Source: Streptosporangium sp. NBC_01755 (GTDB taxonomy: Bacteria; Actinomycetota; Actinomycetes; Streptosporangiales; Streptosporangiaceae). Taken from it: a stretch of DNA of 64,000 nucleotides. This document shows, in pieces, positions 24,323 to 32,695 of this stretch. The position numbers and the translations under genes are program-made. The first letter of the stretch is position 1. The number at the start of each line of letters is the position of its first letter. Below the pieces are notes generated by a model. That model worked only from the letters and a program-made list of their open reading frames with translations. It did no database searches and was not told where the DNA came from. The stretch lies in NCBI RefSeq assembly GCF_035917995.1, contig NZ_CP109131.1, positions 4,030,001-4,094,000 on the forward strand. The letters are read 5' to 3'.

Positions 24323-24961
24323 ATGGCTGAGACCACCGTCGTTCACCTCCTGCGCCACGGTGAGGTGCACAATCCCGCTAACGTCCTGTATGGCAGGCTT
24401 CCCGACTACCACCTCTCCGACAACGGTGTGCAGATGGCGGAGACGGTGGCCAAGGCGGTCGCCGGTCGCGACGTCACCGCGCTGTTCTCCTCCCCGCTGG
24501 AGCGCGCCCAGGAGACCGCCGCCCCGCTCGCCGCGACCTTCCACCTGGACGTCACGCTCGACGAGCGGCTGATCGAGGCCGAGAACATCTTCGAGGGTCT
24601 CCCCGTCGGCGGAGGCGACGGCGTCTTCCGCAACCCGCGTTTCTACCGCTACCTGTGGAACCCGCTCCGCCCCTCCTGGGGAGAGCGCTACACCCACCTG
24701 CTCAGCCGGATGAGCGGTGCGATCAACGCCGCTCGCAGGGCGGCGCGCGGTCATGAGGCGATCATGGTGAGCCATCAGCTCCCGATCTGGACCATCCGGC
24801 TCGCCGCCGAGGGCAGGCGCCTGCCGCACGACCCGCGCCGCAGGCAGTGCGGTCTCGCCAGCCTCACCAGCTTCGCCTTCGAGGGAGACCGTCTGATCAG
24901 CGTGGGGTACAGCGAGCCCGCGGCGGCGCTCGTCAAACGCCCCACTGTGCCGGGCGCCTGA
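24323..24961 (+). CDS. Histidine phosphatase family protein (phosphoglycerate-mutase-like)
   Basis: 212 residues. L-L-R-H-G-E at the start supplies the phospho-His; later S-S-P-L-E-R-A-Q-E-T-A (about 57-67) and V-S-H-Q-L-P-I-W (about 150) complete the active site. Downstream lie the cytochrome c maturation genes, 57 bases away, an arrangement I recall in other actinomycetes. Substrate unknown. Confidence 0.9.
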   Translation: MAETTVVHLLRHGEVHNPANVLYGRLPDYHLSDNGVQMAETVAKAVAGRDVTALFSSPLERAQETAAPLAATFHLDVTLDERLIEAENIFEGLPVGGGDGVFRNPRFYRYLWNPLRPSWGERYTHLLSRMSGAINAARRAARGHEAIMVSHQLPIWTIRLAAEGRRLPHDPRRRQCGLASLTSFAFEGDRLISVGYSEPAAALVKRPTVPGA

Positions 24962-25017
24962 CCCCGCCGGTACAGTGATTGCTCTACCGGTTGTAGTACA
25001 GGGAGCCTCCGTCACTC

Positions 25018-25587
25018 ATGCGCGCACAATCCTTTGCTGCCGTCGCGCTGCTCATCGCAGTGGCCGGATGCGCCGGAAACCAGGGGTCTCAGCCGCAGAC
25101 CGGCGACACCCGCTTCGTGGCGGGCGACGGCAAGATCACCCTGTTCCAGGCCGCCGACCGCAAGGTCGCGCCGCCCGTTGAGGGGGAGACCCTCGACGGG
25201 GGCACCGCGACGCTCGCCGCGCACAAGGGCAAGGTCGTGGTGCTCAACTTCTGGGCCTCCTGGTGCGCGCCCTGCCGGGCCGAGGCGCCGGTGCTCAAGG
25301 ACATCTCCGCCAAGACGAAGGCGGACGGCGTGGAGTTCCTCGGCATCGACTTCAAGGACCGTAAGGCCGACGCGCTCGCCTTCGAACGGAGCCAAAAGCC
25401 CGGCTACCCGAGCATCTTCGACCAGCCGGGCAAGGTCGCGCTCTCCTTCCAGGGCACCGTCCCGCCCGCGGCCATTCCCTCCACGCTGATCATCGACCGC
25501 CAGGGCAGGATCGCCGCCAGGGCACTCGGCGCGGTCAAGTACAACGACCTCCTCGACGCCCTGACCAAGGTCGGTAATGAGAGATAA
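25018..25587 (+). CDS. TlpA/ResA-like lipoprotein thiol-disulfide reductase (CcsX role)
   Basis: 189 residues. A signal peptide with lipobox V-A-G-C (Cys at residue 19) anchors it outside the membrane. The thioredoxin fold has W-A-S-W-C-A-P-C (about 78-85) and the cis-Pro region A-I-P-S-T. It probably keeps the apocytochrome c haem-binding cysteines reduced, receiving electrons from CcdA encoded next. First gene of a system II operon. Confidence 0.93.
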   Translation: MRAQSFAAVALLIAVAGCAGNQGSQPQTGDTRFVAGDGKITLFQAADRKVAPPVEGETLDGGTATLAAHKGKVVVLNFWASWCAPCRAEAPVLKDISAKTKADGVEFLGIDFKDRKADALAFERSQKPGYPSIFDQPGKVALSFQGTVPPAAIPSTLIIDRQGRIAARALGAVKYNDLLDALTKVGNER

Positions 25588-25614
25588 CGGCTCCGGGCGA
25601 CGGCTGGGCCCGCG

Positions 25615-26349
25615 ATGATCGCCGACCTCATGAGCACCGTCGCGAGTGGTTCGCTGGCGCTGGCGCTGCCGATAGCGGTCGCGGCCGGACTGGTGTCGTT
25701 CCTGTCGCCGTGCGTGCTGCCGCTCGTGCCCGGCTACCTGTCGTACGTGACCGGCATGAGCGCCGACCCCAGGCGGGGGCGCATGGTCGCGGGCATCGTG
25801 CTGTTCGTCCTCGGTTTCGCCGCCGTGTTCGTGGCCGGAGGTGCGCTCTTCGGCGGGCTCGGCGCGGTGCTGTTCGGCAACGCGGGGATCATCACCCGGG
25901 TGCTGGGCGCCCTGACGATCGTGCTCGGCCTGGCCTTCATGGGGGTCGTCCCCGGCCTGCAGCGTGACTTCCGCATCCACCGGCTCCCCGCCGCGGGCCT
26001 GGCGGGGGCGCCCCTGCTCGGCCTGGTGTTCGGCCTCGGCTGGACCCCCTGCATCGGCCCCACCCTCGCGGTCGTGCTCACCCTCGGCCTGAACGAGGGG
26101 AGCGCCGGTCGCGGCGCGCTACTCGCCTTCGCGTACGCGCTCGGCCTCGGCCTGCCGTTCGTGGTGGCAGGGCTGGCGTACAGCAGGGCCCTCCGGACGT
26201 TCAAGGCGGTACGCCGGCACTCGCAGCTGATCACGCGGGCGGGCGGCGTGATGCTGGTCGTCGTCGGCGTCCTGCTCGTCACCGGGCTCTGGGAGCAGCT
26301 CGTCGCGATGATCCAGGGCTGGGTCGGCGGATTCGAGCCGGTGATCTGA
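25615..26349 (+). CDS. ccdA: Cytochrome c biogenesis protein CcdA
   Basis: 244 residues, about six membrane helices. Conserved Cys-Pro pairs are present: F-L-S-P-C-V-L-P-L-V-P-G-Y (about residue 32) and G-W-T-P-C-I-G-P (about 143). It carries reducing equivalents from cytoplasmic thioredoxin to the TlpA-like lipoprotein. Its stop overlaps the resB start by one base (TGATG). Confidence 0.95.
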   Translation: MIADLMSTVASGSLALALPIAVAAGLVSFLSPCVLPLVPGYLSYVTGMSADPRRGRMVAGIVLFVLGFAAVFVAGGALFGGLGAVLFGNAGIITRVLGALTIVLGLAFMGVVPGLQRDFRIHRLPAAGLAGAPLLGLVFGLGWTPCIGPTLAVVLTLGLNEGSAGRGALLAFAYALGLGLPFVVAGLAYSRALRTFKAVRRHSQLITRAGGVMLVVVGVLLVTGLWEQLVAMIQGWVGGFEPVI

Positions 26350-28016
26350 TGGGGCACATCGACCCCGGGACGGGAGAGCGAGCGGTGGCCGAGCCGCAGA
26401 CGGAGACGGTGGCCGCGAGCAGTCACGAGGCCAACGGGACGAGCGGGAGGAGCGGGAAGAACGCGGGACGGGGGTCCGTGGGGATCGGGTTCGTCGGCTG
26501 GGCGCGCTGGTTCTGGCGGACGCTCACCTCGATGCGGATCGCGCTGATCCTGCTGTTCCTGTTCGCCCTGGCGTCCATTCCAGGCTCGATCTGGCCGCAG
26601 CGCGGCGTCTCCGACGCCAAGGTCTTCCAGTACTTCGAGGACAGCCCCCAGCTCGCCGAGTGGCTGGACAGGTTCTGGCTGTTCGACGTGTTCAAGGCGC
26701 CCTGGTTCGCCGCGATCTATCTTCTGCTCTTCCTGTCCCTGATCGGCTGCGTGCTCCCCCGTACCGCGACCCACCTGCGGGAGCTGCGCAGGAAGCCGCC
26801 CGCGGCGCCGCGCAACCTGGGCAGGTTGCCGCAGCACGCCTCCTTCGAGGCCCCGCTGACCGTCAAGGAGGCCGCCGCCAGGCTGCGTGCCAAGCGGTTC
26901 CGGGTGACCACGGGGCCCGGCTGGGTCGCCGCGGAGAAGGGCTACCTGCGCGAGACCGGCAACCTGCTGTTCCACGTGGCCCTGCTCGGCCTGCTCATCG
27001 CGGTCGGGATCGGCACGCTCTACGGCTACCGGGGCAACGTGCTGGTCGTGGAGGGGGAGGGGTTCGCCAACACGGTCGCGGCCTACGACCGCTACATGCC
27101 GGGGCAGCAGGTGAACGCCGAGTCGCTGGAGCCGTTCTCCTTCACGGTCGAGGACTTCCAGGCGAGCTACATCGCGAAGGGCGAGAAGACCGGGCAGCCC
27201 CTCGACTTCGAGGCCAGGCTCAAGGTCGAGGACGCCCCCGGCGCCCCCGCGCGCGACTACGTCCTCAAGGTCAACGAGCCGCTGAACGTCAACGGCACGC
27301 AGAGCTACCTGATCGACCACGGCTACGCGCCGACCTTCAGGATCACCGACGGCAAGGGCCAGGTCGCCTTCGACGGGCCGGTGCCCTGCCTGGTCGTCCA
27401 GCCCGCCAACTTCACCTCCGAGTGCGTGATCAAGGTCCCGGACGCGCAGCCGGAGCAGCTCGGCATCCTGATCGGCTTCCTGCCGACGACGGTCCCGGCG
27501 GGCTCGGAGTGGGTGTCGGTCTTCCCCGGCGCCGCCAACCCCACGGCCCAGGTCTACGGTGCATTCGCCGGCGACCTGGGCCTGAAGGACGGCCGGCCGC
27601 AGTCGGTCTACGAGCTCGACCCGGCGAGTCTGAAGAAGATGAAGCCGCTGGTCATGAAGGCGGACCCGCTGGCGGTCAACGAGAGGCTAACGCTCCCGGG
27701 CGGCATGGGCTCCATCGAGTTCACCGGCGTCAGGGAGTGGATCGCCCTGCAGATCACCTACGATCCCGGCCGGATACCGGCGTTCGCCGCCTCGGTCCTC
27801 GCCGTGGTCGGCCTCGTGCTGACCCTGACCGTCCGTCGCCGCAGGGTGTGGGTACGGATCCACGGCGAGGCCGGTCGGCCCGAGGGGGAGAGCCGGCGGG
27901 TCGAGGTGGGTGGTCTCACCCGTACCGAGGGTGGCGATTTCGGCGAGGAGTTCACCGAGATCGTCTCCGTTTTGAACCCAGGAATTCCCAACCCAGGAGT
28001 TAAGGATGCCCGTTGA
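26349..28016 (+). CDS. resB: Cytochrome c biogenesis protein ResB (Ccs1)
   Basis: 555 residues. Membrane helices near 60-80, 115-135, 210-230 and 475-495 flank a large extracytoplasmic domain. The F-W-R-T-L-T-S-M-R-I-A-L-I-L-L-F start and W-P-Q-R region fit ResB. With CcsB it forms the system II haem-ligation complex on the outer face of the membrane. A Gly/Ser-rich extension of ~50 residues precedes the first helix. Overlaps ccsB by 11 bases. Confidence 0.95.
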   Translation: MGHIDPGTGERAVAEPQTETVAASSHEANGTSGRSGKNAGRGSVGIGFVGWARWFWRTLTSMRIALILLFLFALASIPGSIWPQRGVSDAKVFQYFEDSPQLAEWLDRFWLFDVFKAPWFAAIYLLLFLSLIGCVLPRTATHLRELRRKPPAAPRNLGRLPQHASFEAPLTVKEAAARLRAKRFRVTTGPGWVAAEKGYLRETGNLLFHVALLGLLIAVGIGTLYGYRGNVLVVEGEGFANTVAAYDRYMPGQQVNAESLEPFSFTVEDFQASYIAKGEKTGQPLDFEARLKVEDAPGAPARDYVLKVNEPLNVNGTQSYLIDHGYAPTFRITDGKGQVAFDGPVPCLVVQPANFTSECVIKVPDAQPEQLGILIGFLPTTVPAGSEWVSVFPGAANPTAQVYGAFAGDLGLKDGRPQSVYELDPASLKKMKPLVMKADPLAVNERLTLPGGMGSIEFTGVREWIALQITYDPGRIPAFAASVLAVVGLVLTLTVRRRRVWVRIHGEAGRPEGESRRVEVGGLTRTEGGDFGEEFTEIVSVLNPGIPNPGVKDAR

Positions 28017-28974
28017 GGTCGATGCCGGCCTCGCCACCTTGAGCGATCAGCTCATCTTGGCGACGGTGCTGCTCTACGTCTTCGCAATGATTGCCTATGC
28101 CCTCGACCTGGCCTTCAGCCGGTCCGCGGCGGCGCAGGACCGTGCCGCGGAGCGGCCCGCGCTCGCCACCGTCGGTGCCGGCGCTGCCCCGGGAGCATCG
28201 GAGTCCGCCCCGGCGGAGGATGAGGGTCCGGTGGACCGGACGCCCTCCGCCCGGGCGGCGCGGGCGGGGATGGTGGCCGTCGGGCTGAGCTGGCTCGGCT
28301 GGGCCGCCAACCTCGGGTCCCTCCTCACCCGCGGCCTGGCCGTGGACCGGTGGCCGTGGGGCAACATGTACGAGTTCGTGGTCGCCATGTGCTTCGCGGC
28401 GGTGAGCGCGTTCCTGTTCATGAACCTCCGCTACCGGGTCCGCTTCCTCGGCGCGTTCGTCATGGTCACGGCGGCTCTCGGGCTCGGCTTCGCCGTCCGG
28501 TACCTGGAGGTGCAGGCCGGTCCGGTGGTGCCCGCGCTCAACACCTACTGGGTCCTGATCCACGTGTCGGCGGCGATCGTCGCCAGCGGCCTGTTCCTGA
28601 TGGCCGGGATCGCCGGCATCCTCTACCTGGTCAGGAAGGACACCGCGGTCCTGCTGCCGCCCCGGCCGCAGTTGGAGCGGGTCGCGCATCGGGCCATCGT
28701 GATCGGCTTCCCGATCTGGACCTTCGCCGTCATCGCCGGGTCGCTCTGGGCGGACAAGGCCTGGGGTCGCTATTGGGGCTGGGACCCGAAGGAGATCTGG
28801 GCCTTCATCACCTGGATCGTCTACGCCGCCTACCTGCACGCCAAGGCCACCGCGGGCTGGAAGGGCAAGGCCGCCACGATCGTGCAGCTCGTCGCCTGCG
28901 CCTGCCTGCTGTTCAACCTGGTCGGGGTGAACATCTTCGTGGGAGGCCTGCACTCCTACGCAGAGGTTCCCTGA
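28006..28974 (+). CDS. ccsB: Cytochrome c biogenesis protein CcsB (CcsA family)
   Basis: 322 residues, about eight membrane helices with an Ala-rich insert at ~45-85. The haem-handling Trp-rich motif W-G-R-Y-W-G-W-D-P-K-E-I-W is at about 258-270, with flanking His residues. It transports and attaches haem to apocytochrome c together with ResB. Last gene of the operon, followed by a strong hairpin. Confidence 0.96.
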   Translation: MPVEVDAGLATLSDQLILATVLLYVFAMIAYALDLAFSRSAAAQDRAAERPALATVGAGAAPGASESAPAEDEGPVDRTPSARAARAGMVAVGLSWLGWAANLGSLLTRGLAVDRWPWGNMYEFVVAMCFAAVSAFLFMNLRYRVRFLGAFVMVTAALGLGFAVRYLEVQAGPVVPALNTYWVLIHVSAAIVASGLFLMAGIAGILYLVRKDTAVLLPPRPQLERVAHRAIVIGFPIWTFAVIAGSLWADKAWGRYWGWDPKEIWAFITWIVYAAYLHAKATAGWKGKAATIVQLVACACLLFNLVGVNIFVGGLHSYAEVP

Positions 28975-28994
28975 GTTCGGCGCCGCGCCTCCCG

Positions 28995-29019
28995 CTGACC
29001 GGCCGCATCGGCCGGTCAG
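28995..29019. terminator. Hairpin after ccsB
   Basis: CTGACCGGCCG (28995-29005) and CGGCCGGTCAG (29009-29019) form a perfect 11-bp stem with a 3-base loop, between convergent ccsB and the PLDc_N gene. No T-run follows. Confidence 0.75.
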
Positions 29020-29034
29020 TCGTCGTTCGTCCGG

Positions 29035-29352
29035 TCAGTCCTCGTCGCGCAGCCGGCGGTCGAGGTCCTTGAGGAAGTCGGGGTCGTCGTCGGGGCCCTT
29101 CGGGGCCTCGGGACGCGGTGGTGTGTCCTCTGCCAGGAGTGAGCGGGGCGCCCTGGGGCCGTTCGGCCGGCCAAGCAGCAGCCAGAAGAGCCCTCCGATG
29201 GTCGGCAGCAGCACCACGATGAGCACCCAGAGGAGCTTGGGCAGGTTTCTGGACTCCTCGTCGGGTGTGGTGATGGCGTCGAACAGACAGTAGAGCCAGA
29301 AGGCGAGTATCGCCAGACCGACAAGCAGGGGCATGCCCGAACTGTAAGCCAT
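29035..29352 (-). CDS. PLDc_N domain small membrane protein
   Basis: 105 residues. Two membrane helices (about 8-25 and 42-62) in the PLDc_N pattern F-W-L-Y-C-L-F-D-A-I...L-P-K-L-L-W-V-L-I-V-V-L-L-P-T-I-G-G-L-F-W-L-L-L-G-R-P, then a Pro/Asp-rich cytoplasmic tail. The domain occurs at the N-terminus of cardiolipin synthases but stands alone here. Function unknown. Confidence 0.85.
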   Translation of the reverse strand: MAYSSGMPLLVGLAILAFWLYCLFDAITTPDEESRNLPKLLWVLIVVLLPTIGGLFWLLLGRPNGPRAPRSLLAEDTPPRPEAPKGPDDDPDFLKDLDRRLRDED

Positions 29353-29447
29353 TGTGAGCCCCGCTGCGGTCAGCCCTCGGTTGCGGATGACTGGCGAGGG
29401 CTCACACGGTTAACGTAGAGCCCGTTGGCACTTCCCCAGGGGGTGTG

Positions 29448-30296
29448 ATGGCACAATCGGGCGACAAGGGCCGCCATCGGCGGCGGTGGTGGCAGCGAGG
29501 TCCGGCCACACGTGCGGAGAGTGCTGTCAGGGAGGCTCCGCGTGAGGTTCCCCGTGAGGTTCCCCGCGAGGCGGAGCGCCGGGTCGGGACGGTCACGGCC
29601 CCGGTGGTCGACCGCCCGCAGTACACCTGGAAGGACTTCGAGCTCGACGACGGGCGTCCCCGGGCACAACCCAACTCTCCTGACACTCCGGATCTGGGTG
29701 ACGGCCTGCGCCACTGCGGGCGCCTGGAGCGCATTCTGCACCGGCAGTGGGACTCGCGGTGGGAGATCCCGCCGCCGGAGGTCGTGCGGGCGGTGGAGAG
29801 CCTGGCCAGGTTGCCCGAGCTGCTGAAGGACAAGCTGGCCGATGGTCTCGACGGCATCTACGTCGGCGCGGGCGGGGTGCCCGATCTGGACGACATGGGG
29901 TACCTGCGCGGTGCGCCGCTTCCCTCGGGCCGGGCGACCTGGGACGTCTGCGCGGGAGCGTACGGCGATCGCAAGATCGTGGTGGGGGATCGGCCCTCGC
30001 CCACCCCCGATGTGATGATGCACGAGGTCGGGCACGCTCTGGACGATGTGGACGCCTCCCACGGTGACTGGGTCTCCGACTGCCCGGAGTTCGCCGCCCT
30101 CTACGCCCAGTGCGTTCCCAAGCTGGCCTCGGGGTTCCATCTGCAGTCGGGCGACCTGGGCCGCAAGGAGTTCTTCGCCGACGCCTTCTCGGCGATCGTT
30201 TCCCGGCAGCGCCCCGCGCTGGTCGACATGCTGGGTGGCGACACGAGGATGGCGCTCAACGTCATGTTGTTCTTCAACCGGCGCTACGGAATCTAG
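29448..30296 (+). CDS. Putative zinc metallopeptidase (HExxH; lethal-factor-like fold suspected)
   Basis: 282 residues from ATG 29448 (GTG at 29445 is an alternative). No signal peptide; the basic N-terminus carries a 12-bp-repeat-encoded P-R-E-V-P-R-E-V-P-R-E. The catalytic motif M-M-H-E-V-G-H-A-L-D-D lies at about residues 188-198, and G-R-K-E-F-F-A-D-A-F-S-A-I about 40 residues later offers the third zinc ligand. That spacing resembles the anthrax-lethal-factor-type (ATLF) clan; the assignment is tentative. It precedes a 79-residue acidic protein gene by 10 bases. Confidence 0.7.
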   Translation: MAQSGDKGRHRRRWWQRGPATRAESAVREAPREVPREVPREAERRVGTVTAPVVDRPQYTWKDFELDDGRPRAQPNSPDTPDLGDGLRHCGRLERILHRQWDSRWEIPPPEVVRAVESLARLPELLKDKLADGLDGIYVGAGGVPDLDDMGYLRGAPLPSGRATWDVCAGAYGDRKIVVGDRPSPTPDVMMHEVGHALDDVDASHGDWVSDCPEFAALYAQCVPKLASGFHLQSGDLGRKEFFADAFSAIVSRQRPALVDMLGGDTRMALNVMLFFNRRYGI

Positions 30297-30306
30297 GTGA
30301 TCTGGG

Positions 30307-30546
30307 ATGTACGTCGTCAGGCTCGCTGACGGTACTCTGCGCGTTCCGCAGACCCTGGCCGGCGACGACGGGCGCCTGATCGGCAACGCCTATGTCGAGG
30401 TGTCTCCGGGGGATCCGGACTACGACCGCTGGCTGGCCGAGTCGCTCACCGAGGAGGAGTGGGCCGAGCGGCGGCGGCGCTGGTTGGAGGAGAACGACGA
30501 CCTGGAGCGGGAGTTCCTGGCTTTCAAGGCCGAGCAGGAGACCTAG
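30307..30546 (+). CDS. Small acidic protein paired with the metallopeptidase
   Basis: 79 residues: a beta-rich start (M-Y-V-V-R-L-A-D-G-T-L-R-V-P) and a highly charged helix rich in Glu/Arg/Trp (E-E-E-W-A-E-R-R-R-R-W-L-E-E-N). No domain recognised. The gene is 10 bases after the metallopeptidase, so the products may interact; an inhibitor or immunity role is only a guess. Confidence 0.7.
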   Translation: MYVVRLADGTLRVPQTLAGDDGRLIGNAYVEVSPGDPDYDRWLAESLTEEEWAERRRRWLEENDDLEREFLAFKAEQET

Positions 30547-30590
30547 ACGGGTTCAGGTACGGGCTTGGTCACCGTCCGCGTCGTGTGAGG

Positions 30591-30610
30591 TTTCACACGA
30601 CTCCACGGTG
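30591..30610. terminator. Hairpin between convergent genes
   Basis: TCGTGTGA (30591-30598) and TCACACGA (30603-30610) form a perfect 8-bp stem with loop GGTT, between the 79-residue gene and bldC. Probably a bidirectional terminator. Confidence 0.55.
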
Positions 30611-30668
30611 ACCCTGCGGCTTCCGGGTAAGGCGCGCAGGATCACCGATGGTGTGACGTCCTAAGTCG

Positions 30669-30908
30669 TCAGACGCGCGGGGACTCGCCTGCCGGCCGTT
30701 CGGCCGTCAAGACGTCCTCTCCACGCAGAAGGGCGTGCACTTCCGACTCGCGGAAACGCCGGTGCCCTCCGGGGGTACGGATGCTGCTGATGCGGCCTGC
30801 CGCGGCCCAGCGTGTAACCGTCTTTGGGTCGACCCGGAAGAGGGCGGCAACCTCTCCGGGCGTCAGCAGACGCTCGCTGCTACTCTCCACAATCTCTCCC
30901 CCTCGCAT
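30669..30908 (-). CDS. bldC: BldC-type MerR-like DNA-binding protein
   Basis: 79 residues. The whole protein is one winged-helix domain: L-L-T-P-G-E-V-A-A-L-F-R-V-D-P-K-T-V-T-R-W-A-A-A-G-R-I, then I-R-T-P-G-G-H-R-R-F-R-E-S-E-V-H-A-L-L. This is nearly the Streptomyces BldC sequence through the core. BldC binds direct repeats cooperatively and delays entry into development. Start is ambiguous: the ATG at 30908 and a GTG at 30890 both have purine-rich ribosome sites. A 260-base AT-richer upstream region suggests complex control. Confidence 0.92.
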   Translation of the reverse strand: MRGGEIVESSSERLLTPGEVAALFRVDPKTVTRWAAAGRISSIRTPGGHRRFRESEVHALLRGEDVLTAERPAGESPRV

Positions 30909-31157
30909 CCCGCTTCCTGCCAGCGGGCGGACAGGTAACCAGTGTGCCGAGCGAAGCCTGATTTATCCGTGGTTTTCAACAAAGATCACGGGTTGTTATC
31001 TACTGCCTGCCCGATTGTTATATGATAGAGCCTCTTTGGGACTCTCGTGGGTGTTTCTTTACGAAACTGGCCTGTTGTGAACACTAGCAGCGCTCGCAGA
31101 CGATGCGAAGAGTGTTCGTGCAACCACCGCGGTCATGCTCGGGTGAGCGGAGTGACG

Positions 31158-31163
31158 TAGCCT
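31158..31163 (+). promoter_or_regulatory. Putative -10 of a leaderless DUF4229 transcript
   Basis: TAGCCT ends 7 bases before the GTG at 31171; no ribosome site is present. Confidence 0.5.
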
Positions 31164-31170
31164 CGACGTT

Positions 31171-31368
31171 GTGCATCCTGTCATCGTTTACACCGCGTCC
31201 CGGGTCGGTCTACTCGCCGTAAGCCTGGGAGTGCTCTATATCCTCGGCCTGCGTCAGCCCCTGTTCCTGCTGGTCGCCGCATTCCTGGTCAGTGGTGTGG
31301 CCAGTTATGTCCTGCTGTCAAAGCAGAGGGACGCGGTAAGCGAGCGAATCACTAAGAATCGGGAGTGA
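31171..31368 (+). CDS. DUF4229 small membrane protein
   Basis: 65 residues from a GTG. Two membrane helices (about 5-27 and 30-48) with the DUF4229 pattern Y-T-A-S-R...L-R-Q-P-L-F-L-L-V-A-A-F-L-V-S-G-V-A-S-Y-V-L-L, then a basic tail (R-D-A-V-S-E-R-I). Function unknown. It is usually found close to menaquinone genes in actinomycetes, as here. Its end overlaps the convergent propeller gene by 17 bases. Confidence 0.85.
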   Translation: MHPVIVYTASRVGLLAVSLGVLYILGLRQPLFLLVAAFLVSGVASYVLLSKQRDAVSERITKNRE

Positions 31369-32617
31369 TCGGCAAGGGGAACATGCCGACTCGGGCATGG
31401 TACTCGTGACCAAGCCGGGTTGTGTCACTACCAACGAGTAATCCGCCGGGGTGTGCCAGGAATGCCTTGACTCCGATTCCACGATCCCGCGTCGGGTTCC
31501 ATGTCATGGCCTTGCCGGTGCGGGGGTGGATCGCTCCGATCCCCGGGCGCGCCACCGCTCCCGGCCCGGCCGAGTCATGGCCGAGCGGATTGTCCAGCCA
31601 GCGCTGGTGGCCGCCGACGTAGACCGCCGCCCCCGTCGCCGCCACGGCGTACAGCGAGTCACCCCCGGTGTGGTTCACCCAGGTCGGTCGAACCTCGCCG
31701 CGAGCGCCGGTCTCGAAGCGCGCGGCCGTGTCGCACATCCTGTCCCGTCCCCCGGGGCCGCCGGTCGTGACGACGGCGAGGTAGCTCCCGTCGGGGGCGA
31801 AGTCCAGGCCTCGCAGGTAGCCGGGAAAGTCGGCCATGCACCTGCCCCGGTAGGCGCCGGTCCGCCAGGGCGCGACAGTGGCCGGTGATGCGGCGACGTC
31901 GATCAGGCCGAGTTGCGGGCGTGACAGGCCGTCGAGGGTGGCGAAGTCGCCGCCGACGGCCAGCCTGCCGTGGCTGAGGGAGAGCGCGTGGACCCTGACC
32001 CTTCCTCCCCTGGGCTCGTCCGGCCTGATCGCGAAGGTCGGGTCGACCGAGCCGGTGACGGCGTCCAGCCTGGCCAGCGCCGTACGGGCGGCGGGGCCGA
32101 CGCCGGTGAAGTCGCCGCCGACGTAGAGGTGGCGGCCGAGCCTGGCCAGGCTGGTGACCGTTCCGCCGCGGACCTGGGCGCCGAAGCGGGCCACCGGGGA
32201 TCCGTCGGACAGCCGGAGCAGGGCCAGACCCCGCGTCCGCGTCCTGCCGGTCGCGGTGAACCGGCCGCCCACGTAGACGGTGTCGTGGACCCCCGCCGCC
32301 AGGGCCCGCACCGGGCGGTCGAGACGCGGTGCGAAACCGGGCAGCACCCGCCCGGTGGCCAGGTCGTAGGCGAAAAGGTTGTCCCGCGACAGCACCCTCG
32401 TGCTCCGGGCCTCGCGCACCTCGCCGAACGAGCCTCCGACCACCACCGTGCCGCCCACCAGCGCGATGGCGTTGACGATCCCGTCGAGCACGTGGGGAGT
32501 GGTGTTCACCGGATCGGTCAGCACGACCCTGCTGTGCTCCGTGGTGCCGGCGGTGGCGATTCCGGGAGGGACCAGGATCAGGGTCGTGGCTAGCAGGTAA
32601 GCGGTTCTGGCAAACAT
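31352..32617 (-). CDS. Secreted beta-propeller-like repeat protein
   Basis: 421 residues. A Sec signal peptide ends at about A-T-A (residue 23). At least five blades share V-x-V-G-G-x-F (V-V-V-G-G-S-F, V-Y-V-G-G-R-F, L-Y-V-G-G-D-F, L-A-V-G-G-D-F, V-Y-V-G-G-H), spaced about 50-60 residues. This is the delta-60/PQQ-like propeller pattern seen in secreted actinomycete proteins. No catalytic residues recognised; a binding role is likely. Confidence 0.8.
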   Translation of the reverse strand: MFARTAYLLATTLILVPPGIATAGTTEHSRVVLTDPVNTTPHVLDGIVNAIALVGGTVVVGGSFGEVREARSTRVLSRDNLFAYDLATGRVLPGFAPRLDRPVRALAAGVHDTVYVGGRFTATGRTRTRGLALLRLSDGSPVARFGAQVRGGTVTSLARLGRHLYVGGDFTGVGPAARTALARLDAVTGSVDPTFAIRPDEPRGGRVRVHALSLSHGRLAVGGDFATLDGLSRPQLGLIDVAASPATVAPWRTGAYRGRCMADFPGYLRGLDFAPDGSYLAVVTTGGPGGRDRMCDTAARFETGARGEVRPTWVNHTGGDSLYAVAATGAAVYVGGHQRWLDNPLGHDSAGPGAVARPGIGAIHPRTGKAMTWNPTRDRGIGVKAFLAHPGGLLVGSDTTRLGHEYHARVGMFPLPITPDS

Positions 32618-32682
32618 TCGACAATTTTTAGCATGCTCTGGGTAATCGAATGACTACTTTCCGTGGATTGTCGGGGCGGGCC

Positions 32683-32688
32683 TAGGCT
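32683..32688 (+). promoter_or_regulatory. Putative -10 of a leaderless menG transcript
   Basis: TAGGCT ends 7 bases before the ATG at 32696, with no ribosome site between. Confidence 0.5.
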
Positions 32689-32695
32689 TGGTGTC

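Noticed and set aside
30591-30610. GTGTGA-GGTT-TCACAC as a third Rex operator
   Set aside because: The half-sites are two bases too close and it lies between convergent 3' ends; better read as a terminator.
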